A DNA stretch of 64,000 nucleotides from Xanthomonas campestris pv. badrii (GCF_012848175.1 NZ_CP051651.1:4891825-4955824); one strand, 5' to 3'; positions 27,133 through 36,345 are shown, counted from the stretch's first letter. Numbers and translations: made by a program. Notes: generated by a model not told the origin, from the letters alone.

Positions 27133-27928
27133 GAGGGGCTCCAGGCAGAAGGGCATGCCGGTCGGTGCCGGCGTTGGACGCATGGGCACGGCCGATCAGG
27201 GCGCCGCCGCGCACCTGGCCGACCGCTGCAGGGGTTTGCAACAGGTGGCGGAGATTGCGATGGGCCAGGCGTGCGTGTTCGCGCATCAGCGCTTCGGCGC
27301 GGCTGCCCTGGCGCTGTTCGATGGCGGCGATCACTTCGCGATGCTGTTCCTGCGCCAGGGTCAGGATGACCCGCGCATCGGCATCGCTGGTCTGGGCCAT
27401 GACCAGGCCATTGGGAGAGGCGAACGGCAGCTGCACCACGCGCGTCAGCGCACGCTCGAGCACATCGCTGCCGGCCATCGCCATCAGCAGGGAATGGAAG
27501 CGCGCGTTGGCCTGCACATAGGCGGAAAAGTCCACGCCCTGGCGTGGCGCGCTGACGATGGTGTCGATTTCGGTCAGCAGCGCACGTGCCTGTGCCAGCT
27601 GCGCGGCTGGCACGCCGCGCTCGGCGGCGATGCGTGCGGCCAGGCCTTCGAGCGTGCCGCGCAGTTCGATCGCATCGTGCACATCGCGTTCGCTGAAAGC
27701 CTGCACCGCATACCCGCCGCCCGGCAAGGCGCTGGCCAGGCCTTCTTCGCACAGCCGCTGCAACGCCGCGCGCACCGGCGTGCGCGACATGCCCAGGCGC
27801 TGCACCACGGCCAGCTCGGACAGCCGCGTTCCGGCGGGCAGGGTGCCGTCGAGGATCAGTTCGCGCAGTGTGAGCAGCGCGCGGGTGGTCTGCCCGGCGC
27901 TGCTGTGGAACGGAGTGGTCGGGGGCAT
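27125..27928 (-). CDS. vanR: GntR/FadR-family regulator, likely VanR
   Basis: A 267-residue regulator with an N-terminal winged helix (LRELILDGTLPAGTRLSELAVVQRLGMSRTPVRAALQRLCEEGL) and an all-helical FCD effector domain containing the metal-ligand histidine patterns NARFHSLL and EQHREVI. GntR proteins named VanR repress vanAB in several proteobacteria and respond to vanillate. Here the gene lies between vanA and vanB, in the same direction, 22 bp after vanA and overlapping vanB. The regulator is thus made from the operon it controls, a negative feedback. The likely operator is the TGTATACA palindrome ahead of vanA. Confidence 0.88.
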   Translation of the reverse strand: MPPTTPFHSSAGQTTRALLTLRELILDGTLPAGTRLSELAVVQRLGMSRTPVRAALQRLCEEGLASALPGGGYAVQAFSERDVHDAIELRGTLEGLAARIAAERGVPAAQLAQARALLTEIDTIVSAPRQGVDFSAYVQANARFHSLLMAMAGSDVLERALTRVVQLPFASPNGLVMAQTSDADARVILTLAQEQHREVIAAIEQRQGSRAEALMREHARLAHRNLRHLLQTPAAVGQVRGGALIGRAHASNAGTDRHALLPGAPHA

Positions 27929-27950
27929 GCTGGTCTCCTGTGCAATGCGC

Positions 27951-29027
27951 TCAGCCCACCATGCGCAGCGACAGGTCCTGTGCGCGCAGCTCGTGCGCGA
28001 TCATGCGGTCGATCACCCGCCGCGCCCACATGCCGCCTGCATCGACGTTGAGGTTGTAGAAGGTGTGGTCCGGATGCGCGTCGATGGCGCGCTGCTGCGC
28101 TTCCAGCACCGCCTCGTCCTCGCCGAACACACCGGTGACGCCGGCACGCGTGAGCGTGGTCAACGACTGGTCGTGCAGCGCGTAGTTGCGCATGAACGCC
28201 CAGAAGTAATGGCAGGTGGTATCGGTCTCGGGGGTGATGGTGTTGAGCACGTAGCCGTTGACGCCCTGGCTGCGGTCGCCTTCCGGTGCGCCGGTGCCGG
28301 CGATGGCCACGCCGACATCGATGGCGATGGTGCCGGGCGCTTCGAAGCGGATGATCTGCCAGCGATCCACCTTGCCGTGGTAGTCCAGATGACGGGCGAT
28401 CTGGCTGGCCCAGAACGGCGGCGGGTCGATATTGTGCATCCAGCGCGACACCACCACCGAGCGGTCGCCGTGCACCACGTCGAACGGCGCTTCGGCGATT
28501 TCGTCCTGGCCGATACTGGAGCCGTGCACGAAGGTCTCGTGGGTCAGGTCCATCAGGTTGTCCAGCACCAGCCGATAGTCGCACTTGGCGTGGATGGTGC
28601 GGCCATCGCCGGCCCAGGCCGGGTCGTGCGCCCAGTGCAGATCCGGGATCAGTGCGGTGTCGGCCTTGGCCGGGTCGCCCGGCCAGATCCACACGTAGCG
28701 GTGCTTCTCGGCCACCGGAAAACTGCGCACGCAGGCCGAGGGATTGATGGTTTCCTGCGAGGGCATGTGCACGCAGCGGCCCTGGGTGTTGTAGACCAGC
28801 CCGTGGTACCCGCAGACCACGTCGTCGCCGCGCAGCTTGCCCATCGACAGCGGCACCAGGCGGTGCCAGCAGGCGTCCTCCAGCGCCACCACCGCGCCGG
28901 CCGTGCTGCGGTAGAGCACCACGTCCAGATTGCAGACCTTGCGCGGGCTCAGTGCGTGCTTGATTTCGTGGTCCCAGGCGACGGCGTACCACGCGTTGAG
29001 GGGAAACAGCGGCTTGGACTGGGACAT
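27951..29027 (-). CDS. vanA: Vanillate O-demethylase oxygenase subunit
   Basis: VanA demethylates vanillate to protocatechuate, releasing formaldehyde. It is a cytoplasmic Rieske non-haem iron oxygenase. The 358-residue product shows the Rieske ligands C53-W-H55 and C72-G-Y-H75 and the mononuclear iron site in NLMDLTHETFVH (two His, with a downstream Asp). The ATG at 29027 follows AGGAG by about nine bases and removes fifty unrelated upstream codons of the open frame. First gene of vanA-vanR-vanB. Formaldehyde detoxification genes are not in the window. Confidence 0.96.
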   Translation of the reverse strand: MSQSKPLFPLNAWYAVAWDHEIKHALSPRKVCNLDVVLYRSTAGAVVALEDACWHRLVPLSMGKLRGDDVVCGYHGLVYNTQGRCVHMPSQETINPSACVRSFPVAEKHRYVWIWPGDPAKADTALIPDLHWAHDPAWAGDGRTIHAKCDYRLVLDNLMDLTHETFVHGSSIGQDEIAEAPFDVVHGDRSVVVSRWMHNIDPPPFWASQIARHLDYHGKVDRWQIIRFEAPGTIAIDVGVAIAGTGAPEGDRSQGVNGYVLNTITPETDTTCHYFWAFMRNYALHDQSLTTLTRAGVTGVFGEDEAVLEAQQRAIDAHPDHTFYNLNVDAGGMWARRVIDRMIAHELRAQDLSLRMVG

Positions 29028-29046
29028 GACCGTGACTCCTGGGGTT

Positions 29047-29150
29047 TTGTATACAACCTGGGGTACGAATCGGCGCCGATGCGCCGGCTGGCAACCAGTG
29101 GACGCGTATTTCAACGCTGGCGTCTGCTTGCAAGCGAAGTTATGTATACA
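29047..29150 (-). promoter_or_regulatory. Paired VanR-type operators ahead of vanA
   Basis: A perfect palindrome TTGTATACAA at 29047-29056 and a second TGTATACA at 29143-29150 lie upstream of vanA. The TGTATACA cores start 95 bases apart, close to nine helical turns, which would allow looping by a dimeric GntR protein. Between them lies the vanA/pcaI divergent promoter region. Confidence 0.55.
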
Positions 29151-29195
29151 CCGGAGACAATTCCGGGACATCACCATGGCTACGAAATTGTGCGT

Positions 29196-29218
29196 TTATC
29201 GAATTCAACCGCCGATAA
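29196..29218 (+). promoter_or_regulatory. Candidate PcaR/IclR operator ahead of pcaI
   Basis: TTATCG (29196-29201) and CGATAA (29213-29218) form an inverted pair with an 11-base spacer, about 70 bp upstream of the pcaI start. The GATAATCG core resembles published PcaR boxes of pseudomonads. Confidence 0.45.
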
Positions 29219-29284
29219 TCGGATTGACCGCACGGTCCGGCCGGCTCTACCGTGATGGCTCGTTCGCAACCCAGGCGTGCTGCC

Positions 29285-30148
29285 ATGGCCGAAATCGTTT
29301 CCCTGAGAGAGGCGGTGTCCCACCTGATCGTCGATGGCGACTGCGTGGCGATGGAGGGCTTCACCCACCTGATTCCGCATGCGGCCGGGCACGAGGTGAT
29401 CCGCCAGCACAAGCGCAACCTGCGCCTGGTGCGCATGACCCCGGACCTGATCTACGACCAGCTGATCGGCGCCGGCTGCGCGGCGGCGCTGCGGTTTTCG
29501 TGGGGTGGCAATCCGGGCGTGGGGTCGCTGCACCGCCTGCGCGATGCGGTCGAACATGCCTGGCCGCAGCCGTTGCAGCTGCGCGAGCACAGCCACGCCG
29601 ACATGGCCAACGCCTATGTCGCCGGCGCCTCGGGGCTGCCGTTTGCGGTGTTACGCGGCTATGTCGGCTCGGACCTGCCGCGCGTCAACGACAGCATCAA
29701 GTTCCTGCAGTGCCCATTCACCGGCGAAACGCTGGCCGCCACGCCGGCCGTCAACCCCGATGTCACCGTGATCCACGCGCAACAGGCCGACCGTCGCGGC
29801 AATGTGCTGCTGTGGGGCATCCTGGGCGTGCAGAAGGAAGCCGCGTTGGCCGCGCGCAAGGTGATCGTGACGGTGGAAGAGATCGTGGATACGCTCGATG
29901 CACCGCCCAATGCCTGCATCCTGCCGCGCTGGGTGGTCGATGCGGTCTGCCACGTCCCGGGCGGCGCTGCACCGTCCTACGCGCACGGCTACTACGCGCG
30001 CGACAACCGCTTCTATCTGGGCTGGGATGCGATTGCACGCGACCGTGCGCGGTTCCAGCAGTGGATTCAGACGCATGTCCTCGATACGCAGGATTTCGCC
30101 GACTTCCAGCGCGTGTACGCGCACGCGCAGCAGCAGGTGGCCGCATGA
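29285..30148 (+). CDS. pcaI: 3-oxoadipate CoA-transferase subunit A
   Basis: With PcaJ this enzyme moves CoA from succinyl-CoA to 3-oxoadipate. The 287-residue subunit has the family I CoA-transferase alpha fold; MAEIVSLREAVSHLIVDGDCVAMEGFTHL, SWGGNPGVGS and the C-terminal VAPYGAAPSYAHGYY-type segment (GGAAPSYAHGYYARDN) match long-form PcaI/CatI. The ATG at 29285 is chosen since upstream codons are not conserved. It is the first gene of a tightly packed operon; its TGA overlaps the pcaJ ATG by four bases. Confidence 0.94.
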   Translation: MAEIVSLREAVSHLIVDGDCVAMEGFTHLIPHAAGHEVIRQHKRNLRLVRMTPDLIYDQLIGAGCAAALRFSWGGNPGVGSLHRLRDAVEHAWPQPLQLREHSHADMANAYVAGASGLPFAVLRGYVGSDLPRVNDSIKFLQCPFTGETLAATPAVNPDVTVIHAQQADRRGNVLLWGILGVQKEAALAARKVIVTVEEIVDTLDAPPNACILPRWVVDAVCHVPGGAAPSYAHGYYARDNRFYLGWDAIARDRARFQQWIQTHVLDTQDFADFQRVYAHAQQQVAA

Positions 30149-30933
30149 GCGAGGTCAGTACCAACGAGATGATGACCGTGGCCGCGGCGCGGCGCCTGCC
30201 TGACGGCGCGGTGTGTTTCGTCGGTATCGGCCTGCCGTCCACCGCTGCCAACCTGGCCCGGCTGACGCATGCGCCGGATGTCACCCTGATCTACGAATCC
30301 GGCCCGATCGGCGCCCGCCCGTACGTGCTGCCGCTGTCGATCGGCGACGGCGAACTGGCCGAGACCGCCGACACCGTGGTCTCCACGCCGGAAATCTTTC
30401 GCTACTGGCTGCAGGGCGGCCGCGTGGACGTGGGGTTTCTGGGCGCAGCGCAGATCGATCGCCATGCCAATCTCAACACCACCGTGATCGGCGACTACGC
30501 GGCGCCGACCACGCGCCTGCCCGGGGCCGGCGGCGCGCCGGAAATCGCAGCCAGCGCAAAGCAGGTGTTCATCATCATGCGCCAGTCCAGACGCAGCTTC
30601 GTGCCGGCACTGGACTTCATCACCACCGTCGGGCATCTGGAGGGCGGCGATGCGCGCGCGCGCGCCGGCCTGCCCGGCGCCGGTCCCACGGTGGTGGTCA
30701 CCGACCTGTGCGTGATGGAGCCCGATCCGGTGACCCGCGAACTCACGGTCACCGCGCTGCATCCGGGCATCACCCGCGAGCAAGTGAGTGCGGCCACCGG
30801 TTGGCCGATCCGCTTTGCCGACGCACTTGCCCAGACCCCTGTGCCCACCGCGACCGAGCTGCAGGCACTGCGCGCGCTGCAGGCACGCACCGATGCCGCG
30901 CACGGCACCCAGTCCGCCGGGGCCCAGGCATGA
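30145..30933 (+). CDS. pcaJ: 3-oxoadipate CoA-transferase subunit B
   Basis: The beta subunit of the 3-oxoadipate CoA-transferase, 262 residues. The glutamate that forms the enzyme-CoA thioester is expected in the motif YESGPIGARP (Glu51), and GIGLPSTAANLARL near residue 27 is the matching oxyanion loop. It overlaps pcaI at its start and pcaF at its end by four bases each, so the three are translated as a unit. Confidence 0.94.
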   Translation: MSEVSTNEMMTVAAARRLPDGAVCFVGIGLPSTAANLARLTHAPDVTLIYESGPIGARPYVLPLSIGDGELAETADTVVSTPEIFRYWLQGGRVDVGFLGAAQIDRHANLNTTVIGDYAAPTTRLPGAGGAPEIAASAKQVFIIMRQSRRSFVPALDFITTVGHLEGGDARARAGLPGAGPTVVVTDLCVMEPDPVTRELTVTALHPGITREQVSAATGWPIRFADALAQTPVPTATELQALRALQARTDAAHGTQSAGAQA

Positions 30934-32138
30934 GCGAGGTCTATCTGATCGATGGCATCCGCACGCCGATCGGCCGGTACGGTGGCGCGCTGTCCAGCGT
31001 GCGCGCCGACGACCTTGGCGCGGTGCCGCTGGCGGCATTGCTGGCGCGGCACCCCTCGCTGGACCCGGGCGCCATCGACGATGTCTATCTGGGTTGCGCC
31101 AACCAGGCCGGCGAAGACAATCGCAATGTCGCGCGGATGAGCCTGTTGCTGGCCGGTCTGCCCAGTTCGGTGCCGGGCAGTACGCTCAATCGGCTGTGCG
31201 GCTCGGGGCTGGATGCGGTTGGCACCGTGGCACGCGGCATCCGCTGCGGAGAACTCGGGCTGGCAATTGCCGGCGGTGTGGAATCGATGTCGCGCGCGCC
31301 GTGGGTCATGGGCAAGGCCGAGAGCGCCTTCGCCCGCAGCCAGCAACTGGAAGACACCACCATGGGCTGGCGCTTCATCAATCCGCGTTTGCAGGCCGCC
31401 TACGGCACCGAGTTGATGGGCGAAACCGCCGAAAACGTCGCGCAGCGCCATGCCATCTCGCGCGAAGACCAGGACGCATTCGCCCTGCGCAGCCAGCAAC
31501 GCGTGGCAGCGGCGCAGGCGGCCGGCTTTTTCGATGGCGAACTCACCTCGGTGCCGGTGGCCGCGCGCAAGGGAGTCCAAGCCAGTACCGTGGACTGCGA
31601 CGAGGCGCCGCGCCCGACGACCACCGCCGAGATGCTGGCCAAGCTCAAGCCGGTCTTCCGCCAGCCCGGTACCGTCACTGCCGGCAATGCGTCCGGCATC
31701 AACGACGGCGCTGCCGCGTTGCTGCTGGCCTCGGCGCAGGCGGTACAGGCGCATGGCCTGACCCCGCGTGCGCGGGTGCTCGGTTTTGCTGCAGCAGGCG
31801 TCGAACCGGCCTACATGGGCATCGGCCCGGTGCCTGCCACGCAGCGCCTGCTGGCGCGGCTGAAGCTGCGCATCGCGCAATTGGACGCGATCGAACTCAA
31901 CGAAGCGTTCGCCGCCCAGGCGCTGGCCTGCATGCGCCAGTTCGGGCTGGCCGATGACGCTCCGCACGTCAATGCCAATGGGGGTGCCATCGCGCTGGGT
32001 CATCCGCTGGGCATGAGCGGCGCGCGTCTGGCGCTGACCTTGTTGCGCCAGCTCGAAGCCGGCAACGGCAGGTTCGGGCTGGCCAGCATGTGTATTGGCG
32101 TTGGGCAGGGCGTGGCCCTGGCGATCGAACGTCTGTGA
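30930..32138 (+). CDS. pcaF: 3-oxoadipyl-CoA thiolase
   Basis: PcaF cleaves 3-oxoadipyl-CoA with CoA to succinyl-CoA and acetyl-CoA, the last step of the pathway. The 402-residue thiolase has the acyl-accepting Cys90 in STLNRLCGSGLDAV, the NEAFAAQ motif, the His in NANGGAIALGHPLGMSGAR, and the second cysteine in MCIGVGQG. Start overlaps pcaJ. The length and the RTPIGRYGGALSSVRADDL opening are typical of PcaF rather than biosynthetic thiolases. Confidence 0.95.
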   Translation: MSEVYLIDGIRTPIGRYGGALSSVRADDLGAVPLAALLARHPSLDPGAIDDVYLGCANQAGEDNRNVARMSLLLAGLPSSVPGSTLNRLCGSGLDAVGTVARGIRCGELGLAIAGGVESMSRAPWVMGKAESAFARSQQLEDTTMGWRFINPRLQAAYGTELMGETAENVAQRHAISREDQDAFALRSQQRVAAAQAAGFFDGELTSVPVAARKGVQASTVDCDEAPRPTTTAEMLAKLKPVFRQPGTVTAGNASGINDGAAALLLASAQAVQAHGLTPRARVLGFAAAGVEPAYMGIGPVPATQRLLARLKLRIAQLDAIELNEAFAAQALACMRQFGLADDAPHVNANGGAIALGHPLGMSGARLALTLLRQLEAGNGRFGLASMCIGVGQGVALAIERL

Positions 32139-32220
32139 GCCTGGCCGTTGCAACCGATCACGCACCACCTGCACACCCATTGGCTTGAACGTGCCGCAGT
32201 GCGGCCAGGGAGATCTCACG

Positions 32221-32952
32221 ATGCGCGATACCCCCGACGATACGCCAGCTGTTGACCCGTTGCTCGGCTACCGCCGCAGCCAACCCGGGACGCAGCCGCC
32301 CTATCTGCATCCGCCTTACGCCTCCACGGCGCTGCGCGGACCGCGCCGCGCGCCGATCCAGATCCCGGTGACCCTGTCGGAAGTGACCGGCCCGCGCCTG
32401 GACCGGCTGACCCTGGGCGCGCATGCAGCCGATCTCACCGCAGGCTTCAGCGGCGAGCCGCTGGGCGAGCGCATCATCGTGTCCGGCCGCGTGCTGGACG
32501 AGAACGGCAAGCCGGTGCGCAACAGCCTGGTGGAAGTCTGGCAATGCAATGCCGCAGGCCGTTACCAGCACGAAGGCGATCGCCACGATGCGCCGCTGGA
32601 CCCCAACTTCCGCGGCACCGGTCAGGTCCTCACCGACGATCACGGGCGCTACGCGTTCAAGACCGTCAAGCCTGGTGCGTACCCGTGGCGCAACCACTAC
32701 AACGCCTGGCGGCCGGCACACATCCATTTTTCACTGCATGGCGATGGCATCGGCCAGCGCCTGATCACGCAGATGTATTTCCCCGGCGACCCGCTGCTGG
32801 CGCACGACCCCATCTACAACTGTGTCGACGACGCGCTGGCACGCGAGCGCATGGTGTCCAGCCTCGATTGGGAAAACGCGGTCAGCGAATATGCGCTGGC
32901 CTACCGCTTCGACATCGTGCTGCGCGGTCGCAAGCAAACGGTCTGGGAGTGA
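32221..32952 (+). CDS. pcaH: Protocatechuate 3,4-dioxygenase beta subunit
   Basis: The iron-binding subunit of the intradiol ring-cleavage enzyme that opens protocatechuate to 3-carboxy-cis,cis-muconate. The 243-residue sequence keeps the four ferric ligands: Tyr115 (GRYQH), Tyr154 (GAYPW), His167 and His169 (PAHIHFS). The N-terminal part matches the beta-specific extension. A GGGAG ribosome-binding site precedes the ATG at 32221. It lies 82 bp after pcaF and 4 bp before pcaG. Confidence 0.96.
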   Translation: MRDTPDDTPAVDPLLGYRRSQPGTQPPYLHPPYASTALRGPRRAPIQIPVTLSEVTGPRLDRLTLGAHAADLTAGFSGEPLGERIIVSGRVLDENGKPVRNSLVEVWQCNAAGRYQHEGDRHDAPLDPNFRGTGQVLTDDHGRYAFKTVKPGAYPWRNHYNAWRPAHIHFSLHGDGIGQRLITQMYFPGDPLLAHDPIYNCVDDALARERMVSSLDWENAVSEYALAYRFDIVLRGRKQTVWE

Positions 32953-32956
32953 GTCG

Positions 32957-33520
32957 ATGAGCCTGAATGCCACCCCGTCGCAAACCGTGGGCCCGTATTA
33001 CCGGCTCGGCCTGGAACCGCTGTATCGCGATCGCCTGGCGCCGCCGCAGGCGGCCGGCACGCCGGTGCAGATCAGCGGCTGTGTCTATGACGGCGCCGGT
33101 GCGCCGGTGTCCGACGCCGTGCTGGAGCTGTGGCAGGCCGATGCGGCCGGCATCTACGCGCATGTCGCCGACGCGCGCCACCAGGCGCACGACGCCGCCT
33201 TCGATGGCTGGGGCCGGGTGCCCACCGATGCGCAGGGGCGGTTCTGCTTCGCCACGGTCAAGCCGGGCGCCGTGGCCGGCCCGGATGGCCGGCCCCAGGC
33301 CGCGCATCTGACCGTGCTGGTGCTGATGCGCGGGCTGCTACGCGCCGCATCGACGCGGCTGTATTTTGCCGACGACCCGCACCTGGGCAGCGATCCGATT
33401 CTGGCGCTGGTACCGGCCGAGCGCCGCGGGACCCTGCTGGCCCAGCCCCGCGGTGACGGTGCCTACGCCTGGGACGTGCGCATGCAGGGCGATGCGGAAA
33501 CGGTGTTCTTCCAGTATTGA
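32957..33520 (+). CDS. pcaG: Protocatechuate 3,4-dioxygenase alpha subunit
   Basis: The 187-residue alpha subunit has the same fold as PcaH but lacks the iron ligands, as expected. It completes the active site from the other side. Recognisable segments are PSQTVGPYYRLGL, VLELWQADAAGIYAH and FATVKPGAV. It begins four bases after the pcaH stop, so equal production of both subunits is likely. Confidence 0.95.
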   Translation: MSLNATPSQTVGPYYRLGLEPLYRDRLAPPQAAGTPVQISGCVYDGAGAPVSDAVLELWQADAAGIYAHVADARHQAHDAAFDGWGRVPTDAQGRFCFATVKPGAVAGPDGRPQAAHLTVLVLMRGLLRAASTRLYFADDPHLGSDPILALVPAERRGTLLAQPRGDGAYAWDVRMQGDAETVFFQY

Positions 33521-33788
33521 TCCACCGGTGGCATGTCTGCACGCACCGCGTGGATGCGGCGGTGTGCCGCCCGCTTGCGGAAACACGCGGCGATGCCACA
33601 ACGCCACAGCGCCGACAGGCTGGGTAGGCGCATGCAGGCGCGGCTGCGGCGTGCCGGGCGCACCCAGTTGCCCCTCCGGCCATCGGCATCGCCTCGCCAG
33701 GCAGTCGCGTTGGACGCATTGCCCGATGGTCTAGTTGGCACCCCCGTGCTTCGGTGCCATGCTGCCGGCACGCCAAGAGATGCAATGC
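33521..33788. other. Gap within the pca operon
   Basis: About 270 bp between pcaG and pcaB, the largest gap in the operon. Frames across it are Arg/Pro-rich and look non-coding. I see no terminator or repeat. A secondary promoter for pcaBDC could be here. Confidence 0.4.
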
Positions 33789-35141
33789 ATGAGTGCGACG
33801 TCCTCGCTGTTGGGATCCTTGTTTGGCGACGCCGCGTGCGACGCACTGTTCGACGATGCGGCGCGCGTGCAGGCCATGCTGCACTTCGAAGCGGCGCTTG
33901 CCGGTGCGCAGGCGCAGTGCGGCGTGATTCCCGCCGATGCGGCGCCTGCCATTGCCGCTGCCTGCGATGTGCAACATTACGATCTGGCCGCGCTGGCGCA
34001 GGCCACCGCCCTGGCCGGCAACCCCGCCATTCCGCTGGTCAAGGCGCTGACTGCGCGGGTGGGCGCGCACGATGCGGCCGCCGCGCGCTGGGTGCACTGG
34101 GGCGCCACCAGCCAGGACGTGATCGACACCGGGACGGTGCTGCAGCTGCGCGCGGCGCTGGAGCTGCTGTTGCCGCGCCTGCAGCGCCTGTGCGGCGAGC
34201 TGGCCGAACTGGCCGCCCGCGAGCGCGCGACCGGGCTGCCTGGGCGCACCTTGCTGCAACAGGCCGTGCCGGTGACCTTCGGGCTCAAGGCGGCCGGTTG
34301 GCTGGATGCGTTGCAGCGTGCGCATCGGCGCCTGCATGCGCTGCGCGCCGATGCGCTGGTGCTGCAGTTCGGCGGCGCGGCCGGCACGCTGGCCTCGCTG
34401 CAGGCACGCGGGCTCGACGTGGCCCAGGCGCTGGCCACCACGCTGGCGCTGCCGTTGCCGGCGCTGCCCTGGCACACCGCGCGCGACCGTATCGTCGAGG
34501 TTGGCTGCGCGTTCGGCCTGCTGGCCGGCACGCTGGGCAAGATCGGTGGCGACGTGGTGCTGCTGATGCAATCGGAGGTCGGCGAGGCGTTCGAACCCGC
34601 GGGCGCCGGCAAGGGGGGCTCGTCGGCGATGCCGCACAAGCGCAACCCGGTCTCCAGCGTGGCGGCGGTCGCGGCGGCCACGCGCGTGCCCGGCCTGGTC
34701 GCCACCTTGTTCAGCGCGATGCTGCAGCCGCACGAGCGCGCCGCCGGCCAGTGGCATGCCGAATGGGACACGCTGCCGCAGATCGTGCGGCTCACCGCCG
34801 GCAGCCTGGCGCAGATGCAGGCCTGCCTGGCGGGGTTGGACCTGAACCGCGCGCGCATGCGCACGCACCTGGACAGCCACGGCGGCGTGCTCTACGCCGA
34901 AGCGGCGGTGTTCGCGCTGGCCGCACAGCTCGGCAAGCCGCAGGCGCACGCGCTGGTCGAACAGGCGGTGGCGCAGGCGCAGGCCCAGCAGCGGCATCTG
35001 CGCGAGGTACTGGGCGATGATCCGCAGGTGCGTGCGGTACTCACGCACGCGCAACTGCAGGCGGTGTTCGATAGCGACAGCTGGCGTGGCCTGTCATCGG
35101 TCTGGATCGACCGCGTGCTGGCCGGCTCCCCTTCCCGTTGA
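33789..35141 (+). CDS. pcaB: 3-carboxy-cis,cis-muconate cycloisomerase
   Basis: PcaB lactonises 3-carboxy-cis,cis-muconate to 4-carboxymuconolactone. It belongs to the fumarase/aspartase superfamily: the signature GKGGSSAMPHKRNPV is present, with the flexible-loop serines, and the WVHWGATSQDVIDTG block carries the second conserved region. About 450 residues. Starts at 33780 and 33789 are both possible; the second (MSATSSLLGSLFGD) fits the family best. It is followed after ten bases by pcaD. Confidence 0.94.
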   Translation: MSATSSLLGSLFGDAACDALFDDAARVQAMLHFEAALAGAQAQCGVIPADAAPAIAAACDVQHYDLAALAQATALAGNPAIPLVKALTARVGAHDAAAARWVHWGATSQDVIDTGTVLQLRAALELLLPRLQRLCGELAELAARERATGLPGRTLLQQAVPVTFGLKAAGWLDALQRAHRRLHALRADALVLQFGGAAGTLASLQARGLDVAQALATTLALPLPALPWHTARDRIVEVGCAFGLLAGTLGKIGGDVVLLMQSEVGEAFEPAGAGKGGSSAMPHKRNPVSSVAAVAAATRVPGLVATLFSAMLQPHERAAGQWHAEWDTLPQIVRLTAGSLAQMQACLAGLDLNRARMRTHLDSHGGVLYAEAAVFALAAQLGKPQAHALVEQAVAQAQAQQRHLREVLGDDPQVRAVLTHAQLQAVFDSDSWRGLSSVWIDRVLAGSPSR

Positions 35142-35151
35142 CGGTGCTTCG

Positions 35152-35934
35152 ATGGCCTATCTCCAACTGCCCACCCATCGCCTGCACTACCGCCTGGACG
35201 GCACCGAAGGCCGGCCCTGGCTGACCTTCTGCAATTCGCTCGGCACCGACCTGCACATGTGGGATGTGCAGATCGAGGCGTTCGCCCCGCACTTCCGCAT
35301 CCTGCGCTACGACCGCCGTGGCCACGGCTATTCGGAAACCCCGCCGGGTCCCTACAGCGTCGCCGACCTGGGCCAGGATGTGCTGGCGCTGTGGGATGGC
35401 CTGCAGATCGAACGCAGCGACTTCTGCGGGCTATCGATCGGTGGGCTGACCGGGCAGTGGCTGGGCCTGCACGCACCACAGCGGCTGCGGCGGCTGGTGG
35501 TGTGCGCCACCGCGCAGAAGATCGGCAGCACCGAGACCTGGGAAACGCGCATCGACAAGGTGCGCAGCGAAGGCCTGCCGGTGCTGATCGACGCCACCTT
35601 GCAGCGCTGGTTCACGCCGGCATTCGCCATCAGCCACGCGCAGCGGTTGGACATGATTGCCGCCGCGTTCGTCTCCACCTCGCCCGCCGGCTACATCGCC
35701 TGTTGTCAGGCGGTGGCCGAGGCGGATTTCCGGGGTGCGCTGGATGGGCTGGCGCTGCCGCTACTGGCGCTGGCCGGCGACGACGACCCGGTCTGCCCGC
35801 CGCCGAATCTGCGCGAGATCGCCTACGCCGCACCCGATGGCCATTACGCCCAGGTGCCCGGCCGGCATCTATGCAACCTGGAGTCGCCAGCCGCGTTCAA
35901 TGATGCGGTGCTGGGCTTTCTGCAGGCCGATTGA
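35152..35934 (+). CDS. pcaD: 3-oxoadipate enol-lactonase
   Basis: PcaD hydrolyses the enol-lactone to 3-oxoadipate. The 260-residue alpha/beta hydrolase has the nucleophile in FCGLSIGGLTGQ (Ser in G-L-S-I-G), the acid in LALAGDDDPV and the histidine near the C-terminus in VPGRHLCNLE. The opening LTFCNSLGTDLHMWDVQ is highly characteristic of PcaD. Separate pcaD and pcaC genes are present here rather than the fused pcaL of some bacteria. Confidence 0.95.
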   Translation: MAYLQLPTHRLHYRLDGTEGRPWLTFCNSLGTDLHMWDVQIEAFAPHFRILRYDRRGHGYSETPPGPYSVADLGQDVLALWDGLQIERSDFCGLSIGGLTGQWLGLHAPQRLRRLVVCATAQKIGSTETWETRIDKVRSEGLPVLIDATLQRWFTPAFAISHAQRLDMIAAAFVSTSPAGYIACCQAVAEADFRGALDGLALPLLALAGDDDPVCPPPNLREIAYAAPDGHYAQVPGRHLCNLESPAAFNDAVLGFLQAD

Positions 35935-35958
35935 TTCAACCGTACCGAAGGACACCCC

Positions 35959-36345
35959 ATGCACGAAGACGAGCGTTACCAGGCCGGCATGCGCGAACGC
36001 CGGCGCGTCCTGGGCGATGCGCATGTCGATCGCTCGCTGGCCGCCCGCACCGAGCTCACCACCGAGTTTCAGGACCTGATCACCCGCTATGCCTGGGGCA
36101 CGATCTGGACCCGCGATGGCTTGCCTGCGCACACCCGCTCGTTGATCACCTTGTCGATGATGATCGCGCTCGGCCACGACGAAGAGTTCAAGCTGCACGT
36201 GCGTGCGGCGCGCAACAATGGCGTGACTGCCGAGCAGATCAAGGAACTGCTGCTGCAGGCCGCGATCTACTGCGGCGTGCCCGCGGCCAACCATGCCTTT
36301 GCGCTGGCCAAGCCGATCCTGGAAGAACAGGCCGCCGAAGGCTGA
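35959..36345 (+). CDS. pcaC: 4-carboxymuconolactone decarboxylase
   Basis: PcaC removes CO2 from 4-carboxymuconolactone to give the enol-lactone used by PcaD. The 128-residue protein is a small all-helical AhpD-like fold. Family motifs include YAWGTIWTRDGL, RSLITLSMMIALGHDEEFKLH and QAAIYCGVPAANHAF. It lies 24 bp after pcaD and is the last recognisable pca gene of the operon. Confidence 0.95.
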   Translation: MHEDERYQAGMRERRRVLGDAHVDRSLAARTELTTEFQDLITRYAWGTIWTRDGLPAHTRSLITLSMMIALGHDEEFKLHVRAARNNGVTAEQIKELLLQAAIYCGVPAANHAFALAKPILEEQAAEG

